Below, one piece after another: positions 24,719 through 32,976 of a stretch of 64,000 nucleotides of DNA. The stretch is taken from assembly GCA_035655155.1 (NCBI GenBank), contig DASRVH010000060.1, positions 1 to 64,000 of the forward strand, read 5' to 3'. The position numbers and the translations under genes are program-made. Position 1 is the first letter of the stretch. Each line of letters begins with the position of its first letter. This stretch comes from Lentisalinibacter sp035655155. Its GTDB lineage: Bacteria; Pseudomonadota; Gammaproteobacteria; Steroidobacterales; Woeseiaceae. The notes beneath the pieces are model-generated. The model was not told where the DNA came from and made no database searches. It saw only the letters and a program-made list of their open reading frames with translations.

Positions 24719-26154
24719 GGCAGCACTCCCTCCAGCAGCGACAGCGCCCAGGGGGCGATGAAGCCCAGCGAGACGGCGGCGAGGGCAAGCGCCAGCGCGG
24801 CCCATTCCATGGTGCGCGGGACGGCGTGTTCCTCACGGGCGTGGGAAGATTCCGTGAAGGCGTAACCGAGCACGCGGAAGACGTAGGCCGCGGTCAGCAG
24901 GCCGCCGCCGACGATGACCAGCGCCCAGTGCCACAGGCCCTGTTCCAGCGCCGCCTGCAGCAGCATCCACTTGCCCACGAAGCCGCCCGTGGGAGGCAGG
25001 CCGGCGAGGCTGATGCCGGCCAGCGCGAAGGCGGCCGTGGTCAGCGGCATGCGGTCCACTACCCGGTCCAGTCCGTCGATGTCGTCGTGGCCCTGCTCCG
25101 TCATGATGCTGCCGGCGGCGAGGAACATCGCGCCCTTCGCGCAGGCGTGGGAGACGGCCAGATAGATCGAGCCGCCCCAGGCGAGCGCCGGGTCCGAGGC
25201 CGCCAGCGGGAAGGCGAGGAACAGGTAGCCGAGTTGCGCCGCCGTGGAGTAGGCCACCAGCAGCTTCAGCCGGCGCTGCCTCAGCGCCTGGAACGAACCC
25301 CAGAAAACGGCGACGGCACCCAGTCCGCCGAGCAGCAGCGCCAGTCCCTCGTCGGCGGGCTGGAAAGTGAACCAGAGGCGGAGCAGCACATAGAACGACG
25401 CCTTGACCACCAGTGCCGAGAGCAGCGCACTCACCGGCGCTCTGGCGCTGCCGTGGGCCGGCGGCAGCCAGACGTGGAACGGGAACAGGCCCGTCTTCAG
25501 CAGCATGCCGGCCACCATCGCGCCGAGCGGGATGCCGAGCTGCAGGCCGCCGTCGGCACGGGCCGCCAGCAGCGTGAGATCGAGGGTGCCGTAGGCCCGG
25601 TACAGGAGCGCGATACCGACCAGGAAGGCCATGGAGCCGCACAGGCTCACCAACAGGTAGCGCATGGCGCCGAGCAGCGCCGGGCCGCTGCCGGCCAGGG
25701 CCACCAGAGCCACGGCCGACAGCCCCAGCAGCTCCAGGGTGACGTAGAGATTGAAGATATCGTTGGTCTGGAACAGCGCGTTAAGCGCCGCCCACAGAAA
25801 CAGCCACAGCGGCCAGAAGCCGCGCGCCTTGTCCGGCGTGGCCGCCAGATAGGGCCGGGCGTAGACGCTCACCGCCGTGCCCACCACGGCCGCCATGGTC
25901 AGCATGATCGCCGACAGTCCGTCGGTGTGGAGATCCACGCCGATCGGTGCCCCCCAGCCGCCCATGGCATAGATGCGGGGGCCGGACGCCGCCACCTGCC
26001 ACAGCAACGCCAGGGAGACGGCGGCAGTCGCGAGGCCGAATGCGAAACCTGTCGCCACCGCCCGCCGCGGCCACAGGAAAGCGAGCAGTGCACCGATCAG
26101 CGGCACGGCCACCACCCAGATCGTCCACGGCGTGTCGACGATGAAGGTCTGCAT
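24715..26154 (-). CDS. mrpD: Na+/H+ antiporter subunit D (Mrp/Mnh type)
   Basis: 479 residues, about 14 transmembrane helices. Typical motifs: LYVTLELLGLSAVALVAL (TM5 Glu), AGMLLKTGLFPFHVWLPPAHGSARAPVSALLSALVVKASFYV in which both key Lys and the His are kept, and SHACAKGAMFLAAG. It belongs to the proton-translocating family shared with complex I. It starts 6 bp after mrpC. Gene order and similarity make it the canonical D subunit. Confidence 0.92.
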   Translation of the reverse strand: MQTFIVDTPWTIWVVAVPLIGALLAFLWPRRAVATGFAFGLATAAVSLALLWQVAASGPRIYAMGGWGAPIGVDLHTDGLSAIMLTMAAVVGTAVSVYARPYLAATPDKARGFWPLWLFLWAALNALFQTNDIFNLYVTLELLGLSAVALVALAGSGPALLGAMRYLLVSLCGSMAFLVGIALLYRAYGTLDLTLLAARADGGLQLGIPLGAMVAGMLLKTGLFPFHVWLPPAHGSARAPVSALLSALVVKASFYVLLRLWFTFQPADEGLALLLGGLGAVAVFWGSFQALRQRRLKLLVAYSTAAQLGYLFLAFPLAASDPALAWGGSIYLAVSHACAKGAMFLAAGSIMTEQGHDDIDGLDRVVDRMPLTTAAFALAGISLAGLPPTGGFVGKWMLLQAALEQGLWHWALVIVGGGLLTAAYVFRVLGYAFTESSHAREEHAVPRTMEWAALALALAAVSLGFIAPWALSLLEGVLP

Positions 26155-26160
26155 GCCGGT

Positions 26161-26490
26161 CTACCGCAGCGGCCTGTCGGTCGGCGTCCGCTCCCGGTCT
26201 TCCGGCAGCAGGGCGCGGCCCGTCGTCTTGGCGATCCGCAACACGATCGCGAGACCCAGAGCCGTGGCCGAGATACTGACCACGATCCCCGTGATCACCA
26301 TCGCCTGGGGGACCGGGTCGACGCCGGCGTGCCCGATGGCGCCGGCGCCCACGAGCAGCAGGAACGCGCCGCTGCTCATCAGATTCAGTGCCAGGATCTT
26401 GCGGATGAGGTGGGCGCGCAGCACCACGGCCCAGGCGCCGATCAGGAATACCCCCAGCCCGCCGGCCGCGAACAGCAGGCCGTTATCCAT
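26161..26490 (-). CDS. mrpC: Na+/H+ antiporter subunit C (NuoK-like)
   Basis: 109 residues, three transmembrane helices, with the MrpC/NuoK pattern IRKILALNLMSSGAFLLLVG and DPVPQAMVITGIVVSISATALGLAIVLR. It overlaps the end of the B subunit gene by 8 bp. Together with B and the A-type fragment it forms the lateral membrane module of Mrp complexes. Confidence 0.92.
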   Translation of the reverse strand: MDNGLLFAAGGLGVFLIGAWAVVLRAHLIRKILALNLMSSGAFLLLVGAGAIGHAGVDPVPQAMVITGIVVSISATALGLAIVLRIAKTTGRALLPEDRERTPTDRPLR

Positions 26491-27160
26491 CGCTGCCCCC
26501 CGGACGTCCGCCGATGAACAGTCCCGCCAGTATCAGCGCGATGCCCACGGCCGCCGCCGTCTCGATGAGCAGCAGCAGACCACTGCCGAGCGGCGCCGGA
26601 TACTCGAGGAAACGGCCGCCCCCGGCCATCACGCCGAGCGCGACGGCAAGAAAGACCCCCAGTCCGGCGACGGCGCCCGCCCGCATGGGCTGTTCCGGCA
26701 GGCGCGGGCCGGGGCGCCGCTCCGAAAGCACGTAGAGCACGGCAGCCGTCGCCAGCACCGCGCCCGCCTGGAAGGCGCCGCCCGGGCCGTCCGCGCCCAC
26801 CCACAGCAGGTAGCCGCAGATCATGGGGAACAGCGGCGCGATGACCCGGGTCAGGCCGATCAGCACCGGACTCGGGTTGGTGGGCCGCGTGCGATGCGCC
26901 CGCCCGAGAGACCAGACGCCGGCCAGCGCTGCCGTCAGCACGGCCATCTCGAGCAGTGTGTCGTAGCCGCGGAAGTCGAGCAGCACGGCGGTCACCGGAT
27001 TCGCTGCCGCGGCTCCGGGCAGCGCCCCGTGGATGGCATCGCCGAGACCGGGAGCCACCGGCGCGGTCATGAGCGCGAGGCTCACGCCGGCCGCCACCGC
27101 CAGGAGCGCGAGCCCCAGTACCAAACGCAGCAGATGGCGGTGCCACCGGTCAGCCCGCAT
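26483..27160 (-). CDS. mrpB: Na+/H+ antiporter subunit B with N-terminal MbhE-like segment
   Basis: 225 residues. The C-terminal part (about 100-220) is MnhB: LTRVIAPLFPMICGYLLWVGADGPGGAFQAGAV. The N-terminal part contains AVLLDFRGYDTLLEMAVLTAALAGVWSL, the conserved stretch of MbhE and of the MrpA C-terminus. So this is a fusion of what are two proteins (MbhE and MbhF) in archaeal membrane-bound hydrogenases. Its start overlaps the upstream gene by 11 bp. Confidence 0.88.
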   Translation of the reverse strand: MRADRWHRHLLRLVLGLALLAVAAGVSLALMTAPVAPGLGDAIHGALPGAAAANPVTAVLLDFRGYDTLLEMAVLTAALAGVWSLGRAHRTRPTNPSPVLIGLTRVIAPLFPMICGYLLWVGADGPGGAFQAGAVLATAAVLYVLSERRPGPRLPEQPMRAGAVAGLGVFLAVALGVMAGGGRFLEYPAPLGSGLLLLIETAAAVGIALILAGLFIGGRPGGSDG

Positions 27161-27479
27161 CGGATCCTCCCGTCGCCGTCTCTCCGGCCTCCTGGCCGGA
27201 ATCCTCTTCCGGCTCGTCCTCGCCGTCGGGCGTGCCGGAGCCGGGCGGGAGCGCGCCCCAGGTGGCGAGCAGCAGGGCGCCCGTCAGGCCCGCTCCTATT
27301 GCCGCCTCGGCCAGCCCCACATCCGGCGCCCCGAGGCGGATCCAGACGAGGGCCAGCACCATGCCGAAGGCGATGAACAGCACGATGCCGCGGAACAGGT
27401 CCCGGCTCCACAGGGCGGCCCAGCCCACCCAGAGCAGCACCAGGACGAGCACGAGGTCCAGCACTAGCCCTGTGTTCAC
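27150..27479 (-). CDS. MbhD-like (DUF4040) antiporter subunit, a detached MrpA C-terminal piece
   Basis: 109 residues from a GTG overlapping the mrpG stop. Three transmembrane helices, with the DUF4040/MbhD signature FRGIVLFIAFGMVLALVWIRLGAPDVGLAEAAIGAGLTGALLL. A charged acidic tail (DGEDEPEEDSG) is unusual. In classical Mrp operons this region is fused into the very large MrpA; here it stands alone, as in Mbh hydrogenases. Confidence 0.88.
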   Translation of the reverse strand: MNTGLVLDLVLVLVLLWVGWAALWSRDLFRGIVLFIAFGMVLALVWIRLGAPDVGLAEAAIGAGLTGALLLATWGALPPGSGTPDGEDEPEEDSGQEAGETATGGSDAG

Positions 27480-27790
27480 GGCGCCGTCCAGGGGCGGATG
27501 CCCCGGCGCAGACCGGAGCGCGCGATCAGGTGGGAGGCGGTGGCGCCGGCGAGCAGCACCAGCGCCCAGATCACCAGCAGCTTGCCGACGGTGGCCAGCG
27601 AGTCGGCGCGCAGCGCCAGCCCGAGCACGGTCAGGCCCAGGCCCACGTTGTCCGCCTTGGTCAGGGCGTGGAGCCGGCTGTAGAAATCGGGGAATCGCAG
27701 CATGCCCACGGTGCCGGCGAAAAAGAAGACCGCGCCCGCCGCGAGCAGCAGGATGCTGGCGATCTCGATGACCCACTCAGTCGGGGACAT
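27476..27790 (-). CDS. mrpG: Na+/H+ antiporter subunit G
   Basis: 104 residues, three transmembrane helices, with the MnhG/PhaG motif GTVGMLRFPDFYSRLHALTKADNVG. The ATG region overlaps the end of mrpF, and its own stop overlaps the start of the MbhD-like gene (GTGA). Normal length for the family. Confidence 0.93.
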   Translation of the reverse strand: MSPTEWVIEIASILLLAAGAVFFFAGTVGMLRFPDFYSRLHALTKADNVGLGLTVLGLALRADSLATVGKLLVIWALVLLAGATASHLIARSGLRRGIRPWTAP

Positions 27791-28049
27791 CCTCGGTCCT
27801 CCGGCTCCAGACGCGCTGGACGAAAGCGACGGCGGCCACGGCCGCCAGCAGGGCGAAGACCAGCGCCACGTCGCGCAGCGCGGGTTGCTCAGTGCCCTCG
27901 GCGAGCAGCAGCAGGGTTGCCACCGCAGTGGTGCCGAACAGCTGGGCCGCGAGCATGCGGTCCGCCGCGGTGGGCCCCCGCATCACCCGCCACAGACCGG
28001 CTGCCAGGTTCAGCAGCAGGAAGGCGGCAATGGCGAGTGGCACGTTCAT
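27777..28049 (-). CDS. mrpF: Na+/H+ antiporter subunit F
   Basis: 90 residues, three transmembrane helices, with the MrpF motif WRVMRGPTAADRMLAAQLFGTTAVA and ALRDVALVFALLAAVAAVAF. The ATG overlaps the TGA of mrpE (ATGA). It is close to the family length of 85-95 residues. Confidence 0.93.
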   Translation of the reverse strand: MNVPLAIAAFLLLNLAAGLWRVMRGPTAADRMLAAQLFGTTAVATLLLLAEGTEQPALRDVALVFALLAAVAAVAFVQRVWSRRTEDVPD

Positions 28050-28567
28050 GCCGACGGCTCCAGCGCCACGCCGAACACCGCGGCGATGCGCGGCTCCAGG
28101 TCGGCCACCATGCGGTGCAGGTCCTGGCGGGCGTCCAGCGCGTGGACCACCAGTCCGTTGCCCTCGAGATCGGCGCTGAGGGTGCCGGGCAGCATGCTGA
28201 TCACGTTGGCGAGCGCGATGCGCGACGCGCCCTCGGGCAGCCGCAGGTCGTGCCGGACCGTGCCGGGGTAGAGCGGCATGTCGGGATGCAGCGCGCGCAC
28301 GGCCACGTCCACGGCCCCGGCGAGGGACTGGCGGGCGAACCAGGGCAGGAAGCGGAGCAGCCCGACCAGGGACAGCAGCGGGCCCCGCCAGAGCCGCAGG
28401 CTCAGGAGCGTGGCCGCGGCCACCGCCGGCGCCCCCACCGTCCAGCTGGCGGCGCTGCCGCCGCCGAGCAGCACCCACAGCAGGCAGAAGAAAGCGGCGC
28501 GCCGAGTCCCGCGCAGCCAGCGGTTGCCGCCGGCGATGCGCACTGCGGGCTTCGGACGCTCGGGCAT
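28046..28567 (-). CDS. mrpE: Na+/H+ antiporter subunit E, first gene of the operon
   Basis: 173 residues with two or three N-terminal transmembrane helices and a cytoplasmic tail. The MnhE signature is LPEGASRIALANVISMLPGTLSADLEGNGLVVHALD. It begins the ten-gene operon. In the 210 bp upstream, TAGAAT (minus strand) could be a -10 box, but no convincing -35 is seen. Confidence 0.92.
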   Translation of the reverse strand: MPERPKPAVRIAGGNRWLRGTRRAAFFCLLWVLLGGGSAASWTVGAPAVAAATLLSLRLWRGPLLSLVGLLRFLPWFARQSLAGAVDVAVRALHPDMPLYPGTVRHDLRLPEGASRIALANVISMLPGTLSADLEGNGLVVHALDARQDLHRMVADLEPRIAAVFGVALEPSA

Positions 28568-28658
28568 CGGTGTTCCCTCGTATCCCCCCGAAAATTCTAG
28601 CGTTCCGCCCGTGCGCCGGACAGCGCGGTTTACCGCAAGTTTCTAGGGCCTCCTAGCG

Positions 28659-28692
28659 AAAAAACCCGGCCCGCGGTCTCCCGCGGCCGGGC
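28659..28692 (-). terminator. Rho-independent terminator of the 28778-29158 gene
   Basis: Read on the minus strand, CCCGGCCGCGG and CCGCGGGCCGGG form a strong stem around a GAGA-type loop, with one unpaired base, followed directly by six T. It lies about 85 bp past the stop codon and insulates the antiporter operon promoter from upstream transcription. Confidence 0.85.
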
Positions 28693-28777
28693 TGTCTGCC
28701 GGACCGTGCCGGCCGGGGTCATGCAGCGGCAGACGGGCCTCGCCCGACTCTCTCCGGCTGCATCGCACGCCCGGATA

Positions 28778-29158
28778 TCAGTTCATGGTCTGGACTTCGG
28801 CGCGGATCACCGCGTTCGACTCCAGTCGCTTGGCCGGTTCGAGGGAGATCTTCTTCGCCTCGACCCGCATGCAGTCGCCCGTCTCGATCATGGCGGTGCT
28901 GTCGTCGTACTTCACCTTCAGGGGCACCAGATGACGGCTGTCGCCGATGCAGATGCGCACGATGCGCTCTGCCTTGTAGTCGAGGACCTGCTTGCTGTCG
29001 TCCTCGAAGAAGTAGTACTCGTCCGGAGCCGTGTACATCCAGGCCCGATATTCGAGGATGGACTCGTAATTCTCCGCCTCGGCCTGCGCCAGCGCAGGAG
29101 TGGCCGTGAACGTGGCTGCCATACCGAACAGGAATGCGATTGCGATCGCGTATCTCAT
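28778..29158 (-). CDS. Small exported protein of unknown function
   Basis: 126 residues. A signal peptide (MRYAIAIAFLFGMAATFTATPALAQ) is followed by an acidic mature domain with two Cys (RICIGD, GDCMRV) that could form one disulfide. Several aromatic residues are clustered in MYTAPDEYYFFEDD. AGGAGG precedes the ATG, and a strong intrinsic terminator follows, so it is a monocistronic and possibly abundant message. No family recognised. Confidence 0.82.
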   Translation of the reverse strand: MRYAIAIAFLFGMAATFTATPALAQAEAENYESILEYRAWMYTAPDEYYFFEDDSKQVLDYKAERIVRICIGDSRHLVPLKVKYDDSTAMIETGDCMRVEAKKISLEPAKRLESNAVIRAEVQTMN

Positions 29159-29349
29159 GCTTCCTCCTTGTCGCGTCGGTTTCTCTCACCGGGAATGAAG
29201 CAAGAACCGTACCGGGACGCCGTGAAGCCCCTGCGCCGGGGCCTGTGGCGCGATGGAGGCGGCGGGGACGGCTGCCGGCAGGGCCTCCGGGGCGAAAATG
29301 CTGCAGGAATTCGCTGCAGAATCTGCAGCTGCCCGGCGCCGGGCCGGTG

Positions 29350-31698
29350 TCAGTGAGTTTCGTCCAGGAGGGAGCCTTCGGAGACGGGACGGCCAAGGCT
29401 GAACTGCAGCTGCCAGCGGCCGTCGTCCGCGAAGCCGAGCGACAACAGCACGGGACCGACGGGCGTGCGCCCGGCCAGGGAGCCGGCCAGACCGTACAAG
29501 ACTTCCTCGTCGATGCCGTCCACGCGGCCCTCCGGCCGGCCGGCATGCAGCCGCAGGCCCGCGTACAGCGCCTGACCGAAAACCGGCGAGATCTCCGCGA
29601 CGTGCCAGTAGTAGCTGGCGCCGGCGAACCAGTAGCCGCTGCCACGCAGCTCGCCCGGCCGCAGGCCGGGGAAGGTGCGGATGCCGCCGAGCCGGAACTG
29701 CCGGTTCGGCGGCAGCTGGCCGGACAGGCCGGCGCCGCCCCCGAGGGTGAGGCTGAGTGAATCGCCGCGCCAGTCGAAGGCCCGACTGTAGACGCCTTCC
29801 ACCAGTTCGTAGTCCTGTTCGCCGCCGAGCCAGTCGCCGGAATGGAGGTAGCGCAGGTCGACGTAGGTGCCCCGGGTGGGCAATGCCACCGCATCGCGGG
29901 TGTCGTAGACGCCGCCGAGCACGATCGCCGACTCGCCGAGATCGTCGATCTCCGGCAGAAACGAGAGGCCCGTGTCGATGTCGACGTCCAGCTGACCGTG
30001 GCGCAGTCCCGCCCGGAGCTGCGCGCGGGTGCCCAGGTTCACGCCGAAGTCGAGCTGGCCCCAGGTCTCCGTCAGCTGGTAGGTGGCGATGCGATCCTCG
30101 CCCAGGAACACGTCCTGCAGGTCGCTCTCGATCCGGGCGATGGCCTGGAGGAAGAAACGCTGCCGGATGTCCAGCGGCTGATGGAAGTCCGTCTGCAGCA
30201 GACTCTGCTGTCCCACCTGCAGCGCGCTGTGCCACTCGCCGCCCCGCCGGTTCAGCCAGGTGCGTGTGTAGTCGGCCCGCACCAGGCCCTGCAGTTCGTC
30301 CGGCTCGTTGGCCGTCAGGCCCAGATCGAAGCGCAGGTAATCGGGACCCCAGGATTTCTCCACCGGGCTGATGGTGAGGACGCGGGCACCGGGCGGTCCG
30401 TTCACCTCGTAGCTCACCCGCTCGAAGTCGCGGAGCGCGAATACCCGGTCGGTGTCTTCGGCGATCTGATCCATCGTCACCGCGGCGCCGGGAGTGGCAT
30501 GCTGCAGCTGTGCGCGGACGTAGTTCTCGTTCACGCGCTCGAGTCCGTCGATCCGCACTTCCGCCAGCTGCAGCGTCTGGTTGCCGCCGTCGCTGATCGA
30601 TTGCCGCCACTGCGCGTACTGCGCCTCCGCGACGGCATAGCGCCGCAGGGATTCCCGCATGCGCTCGGCCGCAGCCCTGCCGGCGTCGATGGCCTCCGGG
30701 ACGCGGTGAAAGTCGGCGGCCGTGATGTCGCCCATCGGCACTTCGATGCCCACGTCGCGCTCGGTCAGGCTGGCGATCTGCTCGTTCTGGTTGGCAATGA
30801 TCGCCACGTCCACGGCGCGCCCCAGCAGCGAGATCGCCGAACCGAGTTCGTCGGCTTCCGGCTGCGGCGTCGACAGCCAGACTGCAATCACCACGTCGGC
30901 ACAGAAGTCCCGGGCGATGTCCACCGGCAGATTGCGCATCATGCCGCCGTCGGCCAGCACCTGGCCGTCCCGGGCGACCGGAGCGAAGACTCCCGGCACC
31001 GCCATGCCCGCGCGCAGGGCGAGCGACAGGTCGCCGCTTCCCAGCACCACCATCTCGCCGGCGACCATGTCGGTGGCGATGGCGCGGAACGGGATGGAGA
31101 GATCGTCGAAGTCCGTGGTCAGTCTTCCGGAGGAGACCAGAGCCCGGATCATGTCCTCGATGTTCTGCGTGCGCAGCAGGCCGCCCGGCGTCGTCAGTCC
31201 GCGGCGGCTGACGCCGAGCTCCACCAGATTGGTGTAGCTGCGCGTCGCCAGCTTCTCCTGGATGGGGGTGCGCCGGCGCAGCCCCTTGCCGCCCACGGTC
31301 CGCGACCAGTCGGTGCCCCGCACGATGCTCTCGATGCGCTCCGGCGGCATGCCGGCGGCGAGCGGCGCCCCCACCAGCGCACCCATGCTCGTGCCGACGA
31401 CGCAGTCCACCGGAATGCGCAACTCGTCGAGCACGCGCAGCACGCCGATGTGGGCCGCACCCTTCGCGCCGCCGCCGCCGAGCACCAGCCCGATGCGGGG
31501 ACGCCCGGTCGGGAGTGCGTCGTCTCCCGCGGCCGACGGCTCCGCCGCGGACGTGACCGACGGCAGCGCCGCGACGCAAACCACCGCAATTGCCATGACG
31601 ATCGGCGCGACAGTTGCTACGCTCGCCACGGCCGCTGCCGCGACCGTCGCCGGCAGGGTGCGCAATACGCGCAACAGGCTGTGATTCGGCTTCCGCAT
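29350..31698 (-). CDS. Patatin-like phospholipase with BamA-type C-terminal barrel (PlpD-like, type Vd)
   Basis: 782 residues from the ATG at 31698 (an upstream GTG at 31719 is possible). A long signal region precedes the patatin domain (about 65-380): oxyanion loop LGGGGAKGAAH, nucleophile Ser in GTSMGAL, and Asp of the dyad in ADGGM. Next is a POTRA-like domain (about 395-460, LAEVRIDGLERVNENYV) and an outer-membrane beta-barrel domain of the Omp85 type ending with a Phe/Trp-rich strand. This is the PlpD architecture: a secreted lipase exposed or released at the outer membrane. All catalytic residues are present. The gene stands alone. Confidence 0.93.
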   Translation of the reverse strand: MRKPNHSLLRVLRTLPATVAAAAVASVATVAPIVMAIAVVCVAALPSVTSAAEPSAAGDDALPTGRPRIGLVLGGGGAKGAAHIGVLRVLDELRIPVDCVVGTSMGALVGAPLAAGMPPERIESIVRGTDWSRTVGGKGLRRRTPIQEKLATRSYTNLVELGVSRRGLTTPGGLLRTQNIEDMIRALVSSGRLTTDFDDLSIPFRAIATDMVAGEMVVLGSGDLSLALRAGMAVPGVFAPVARDGQVLADGGMMRNLPVDIARDFCADVVIAVWLSTPQPEADELGSAISLLGRAVDVAIIANQNEQIASLTERDVGIEVPMGDITAADFHRVPEAIDAGRAAAERMRESLRRYAVAEAQYAQWRQSISDGGNQTLQLAEVRIDGLERVNENYVRAQLQHATPGAAVTMDQIAEDTDRVFALRDFERVSYEVNGPPGARVLTISPVEKSWGPDYLRFDLGLTANEPDELQGLVRADYTRTWLNRRGGEWHSALQVGQQSLLQTDFHQPLDIRQRFFLQAIARIESDLQDVFLGEDRIATYQLTETWGQLDFGVNLGTRAQLRAGLRHGQLDVDIDTGLSFLPEIDDLGESAIVLGGVYDTRDAVALPTRGTYVDLRYLHSGDWLGGEQDYELVEGVYSRAFDWRGDSLSLTLGGGAGLSGQLPPNRQFRLGGIRTFPGLRPGELRGSGYWFAGASYYWHVAEISPVFGQALYAGLRLHAGRPEGRVDGIDEEVLYGLAGSLAGRTPVGPVLLSLGFADDGRWQLQFSLGRPVSEGSLLDETH

Positions 31699-31841
31699 CG
31701 CTATCGGGACAGGGGCCACGCAGGGGCAATCCGGTATCGTAGCATCGGCCCGGGGCGGTCAGAGGGGACCGCGTGATATGCGGATACCGGCCGCCGGGCG
31801 GAGCCGGCAGAATGGGCGCCGATGCAGATCGGGAGTCCAGG

Positions 31842-32924
31842 ATGAGAATAGCGGTACTCGGTTCCGGCGCCGGCGGCACGGCCGTCGCCTTCGATTGCGC
31901 CTCCCACGGCCACGAAGTGCGGCTGTTCGACTTTCCCCGCTTCGCGGAGAACATCGACGCCATCGCAGCCGCGGGCAGCATCACGGCGGACGGCGATATC
32001 GCCGGAAGCGCGCCAGTGGCTTACGCGGGTTACGACGTCGGCGAGGCGCTGGACGGCGCCGATCTCGTCTACGTGGTCGGCCCGGCCTATTCCACCGAGC
32101 CCTTCGGCGAGGCGGTGCGCGGCAGGCTTACGGCCGGCCAGACGGTGATCGTCTCACCGAGTTCCTGCGGCGGTGCGCTCGCCTTCCGCCGGTCGGCCCG
32201 CCTCGCCCGCGGGCGCGATGCCGTGCGCCTCGCCGAGACCTCGACGCTGCCCTACGCGGTACGGCTCGTCGCGCCCGGCAGCATCCGGGTATTCCTGAAA
32301 CTGCGCGCGGGCAATCTGCTGGCGGCGCTGCCGGGTGCGGAGACAGCTGCCGTGCTCGAGAGCATCGCCGACGTCTATCCGGGCATGGAACCCGCGCGCA
32401 ACGTGCTGCAGACGAGCCTGCAGAACGCCAACCCGGTCATCCATCCGGCCGTGACGCTGGCCAATGCGGCGCGCATCGAGGGCACCGCCGGCGACTTCCT
32501 GTTCTACGAGGAGGGCGTCACGGACTCGGTCGGCCGGCTGATCGCGGCCCTGGACGGCGAGCGCATCGCCATCGGCCGCGCGCTGGGGCTGGACATCCGG
32601 CCGGATCCGGAGATGGGCGTGCGCCAGGGCTACATGCGGGAGGCCAACTACGGCTCGGGCTATCGCGAGGCGCCGGGGTTCCGCGGCATCGGGGCGCAAC
32701 CTGCGCTGGATCACCGCTACCTGAACGAGGACGTGGGCTACGGGCTCGTCTTCATGGCTCGCCTCGGTGACCAGGCGGGCGTCGAGACGCCGATGATGGA
32801 TGCGGTCATCCGGCTGGCCTCCGTGCTGATGGCCCACGACTATACGGCCGAGGGTCGGCGCACGCCGGAGACGCTCGGCATAGGCGCACTCGGCCCCGAC
32901 GAGCTGGAGAAGAAGCTGGGCTAG
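31842..32924 (+). CDS. NAD/NADP octopine/nopaline dehydrogenase family protein
   Basis: 360 residues; GGGAG lies 8 nt before the ATG. An N-terminal Rossmann fold begins IAVLGSGAGGTAVAFDCASHG, and the C-terminal all-helical octopine dehydrogenase domain contains NPVIHPAVTLANAARIE. Family members reductively condense an amino acid with a 2-oxo acid, or act on related substrates; the substrate here is unknown. It is a single gene, convergent with the large propeller gene, with a strong inverted repeat between them. Confidence 0.88.
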   Translation: MRIAVLGSGAGGTAVAFDCASHGHEVRLFDFPRFAENIDAIAAAGSITADGDIAGSAPVAYAGYDVGEALDGADLVYVVGPAYSTEPFGEAVRGRLTAGQTVIVSPSSCGGALAFRRSARLARGRDAVRLAETSTLPYAVRLVAPGSIRVFLKLRAGNLLAALPGAETAAVLESIADVYPGMEPARNVLQTSLQNANPVIHPAVTLANAARIEGTAGDFLFYEEGVTDSVGRLIAALDGERIAIGRALGLDIRPDPEMGVRQGYMREANYGSGYREAPGFRGIGAQPALDHRYLNEDVGYGLVFMARLGDQAGVETPMMDAVIRLASVLMAHDYTAEGRRTPETLGIGALGPDELEKKLG

Positions 32925-32934
32925 ACGGGCATCC

Positions 32935-32970
32935 CGCGCCGGCGTCGGTTCTCGTCCCGACGCCGGCGCG
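32935..32970. terminator. Perfect 14-bp inverted repeat, bidirectional terminator-like
   Basis: CGCGCCGGCGTCGG (32935-32948) and CCGACGCCGGCGCG (32957-32970) pair perfectly around an 8-nt loop, midway between convergent stop codons at 32924 and 32977. There is no T-tract, as is common in GC-rich genomes. Confidence 0.65.
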
Positions 32971-32976
32971 GAGCAT

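Noticed and set aside
28568..28640. TAGAAT as a -10 box for the antiporter operon
   Set aside because: No acceptable -35 at 16-18 bp; kept only as a remark in the mrpE entry.
29186..31984. Alternative minus-strand frame of over 900 codons
   Set aside because: Overlaps the patatin/BamA-like gene in another frame; Arg/Gly/Ala-rich without motifs.
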